Assembly (NCBI GenBank): GCA_003427395.1
Contig: BFEA01000899.1
Coordinates: 122,131 to 148,478 of the forward strand
Reading direction: 5' to 3'
Length of the DNA stretch: 26,348 nt
Source: Chara braunii
Taxonomy: Eukaryota > Streptophyta > Charophyceae > Charales > Characeae
The notes under the pieces were generated by a model, which did no database searches, had not been told where the DNA came from, and worked only from the letters and a program-made list of their open reading frames with translations. The stretch's first letter is position 1. Each line of letters opens with the position of its first letter. Positions 26,338 to 26,348 of the stretch are shown here, in pieces. The translations under genes and the position numbers were made by a program.

Positions 26338-26348
26338 AAACATTCCCC

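Larger units (their letters stand above)
25620..26348 (+). other. Presumed PP2C intron, runs off the window
   Basis: Starts with GTATGAGG. It holds (TC)n at 25651-25727 and 25735-25777, a pyrimidine-rich stretch to about 25890, a hairpin with AAAAAACGG and CCGTTTTTT arms (26174-26202), and poly(C) at 26310-26337. No next PP2C exon (SRSIGD) is seen, so the intron is longer than 700 bp or the gene is broken here. Confidence 0.6.

Overview
This window looks like repeat-dominated nuclear DNA from a streptophyte, either a green alga or an early-diverging plant. Three things point there: one exon of a plant clade-D-type PP2C phosphatase with spliceosomal-type borders, L1-type non-LTR retrotransposons whose ORF1 resembles the plant DUF4283/zinc-knuckle type, and very long (GA)n/(CT)n tracts. 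Chara braunii is my guess for the source, but nothing in the sequence proves it. I see no bacterial operons and no CRISPR. The only host gene I can support is the PP2C exon near the right end.

Layout. (a) 1-2.47 kb: non-coding DNA with a dispersed repeat family, a G-box-rich inverted repeat and hairpins. (b) 2.47-10.89 kb: a decayed L1-like LINE on the minus strand. Reading on that strand (right to left here) it has a Q-rich ORF1-like region, an AP endonuclease, a reverse transcriptase, a zf-RVT knuckle, a 3' region with a ~148-bp tandem repeat, and a candidate poly(A) tail (24 T on the plus strand). It carries nonsense codons, frameshifts, two internal tandem duplications and an 11-bp deletion. 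(c) 10.89-17.9 kb: a non-coding island full of inverted repeats. It contains ten covarying hairpins with an invariant TAAGAT loop (14.21-15.03 kb), three ~120-bp repeats ending at a possible retroelement primer-binding site (15.3-15.67 kb), and a diverged 639-bp-period pair of structured GC-rich repeats (16.5-17.5 kb). (d) 17.92-20.36 kb: a decayed LINE ORF1 with a DUF4283-like domain and a zinc knuckle, minus strand. (e) 20.76-21.40 kb: a second copy, about 95% identical by eye, of part of the LINE ORF2. (f) 21.4-24.9 kb: non-coding DNA with dispersed and hairpin repeats. A 38-bp Tn5/Nextera mate-pair junction adapter lies within it at 22398-22435, which is a library or assembly artefact. (g) 24.75-26.35 kb: (GA)n, a GAAGAC repeat, the PP2C exon (plus strand), and an intron with (CT)n and a 28-base poly(C).

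How it fits together. The LINE pieces are one or more dead autonomous retrotransposons. The N-terminal ORF1 half at 18-20 kb and the ATG-less C-terminal half ending at 10.89 kb may be one element split by the 7-kb island, but this is unproven. The hairpin array is the most interesting unexplained structure, because its paired arms change together between copies while the loop stays fixed, as expected for selected RNA structure or for amplification of a structured element.
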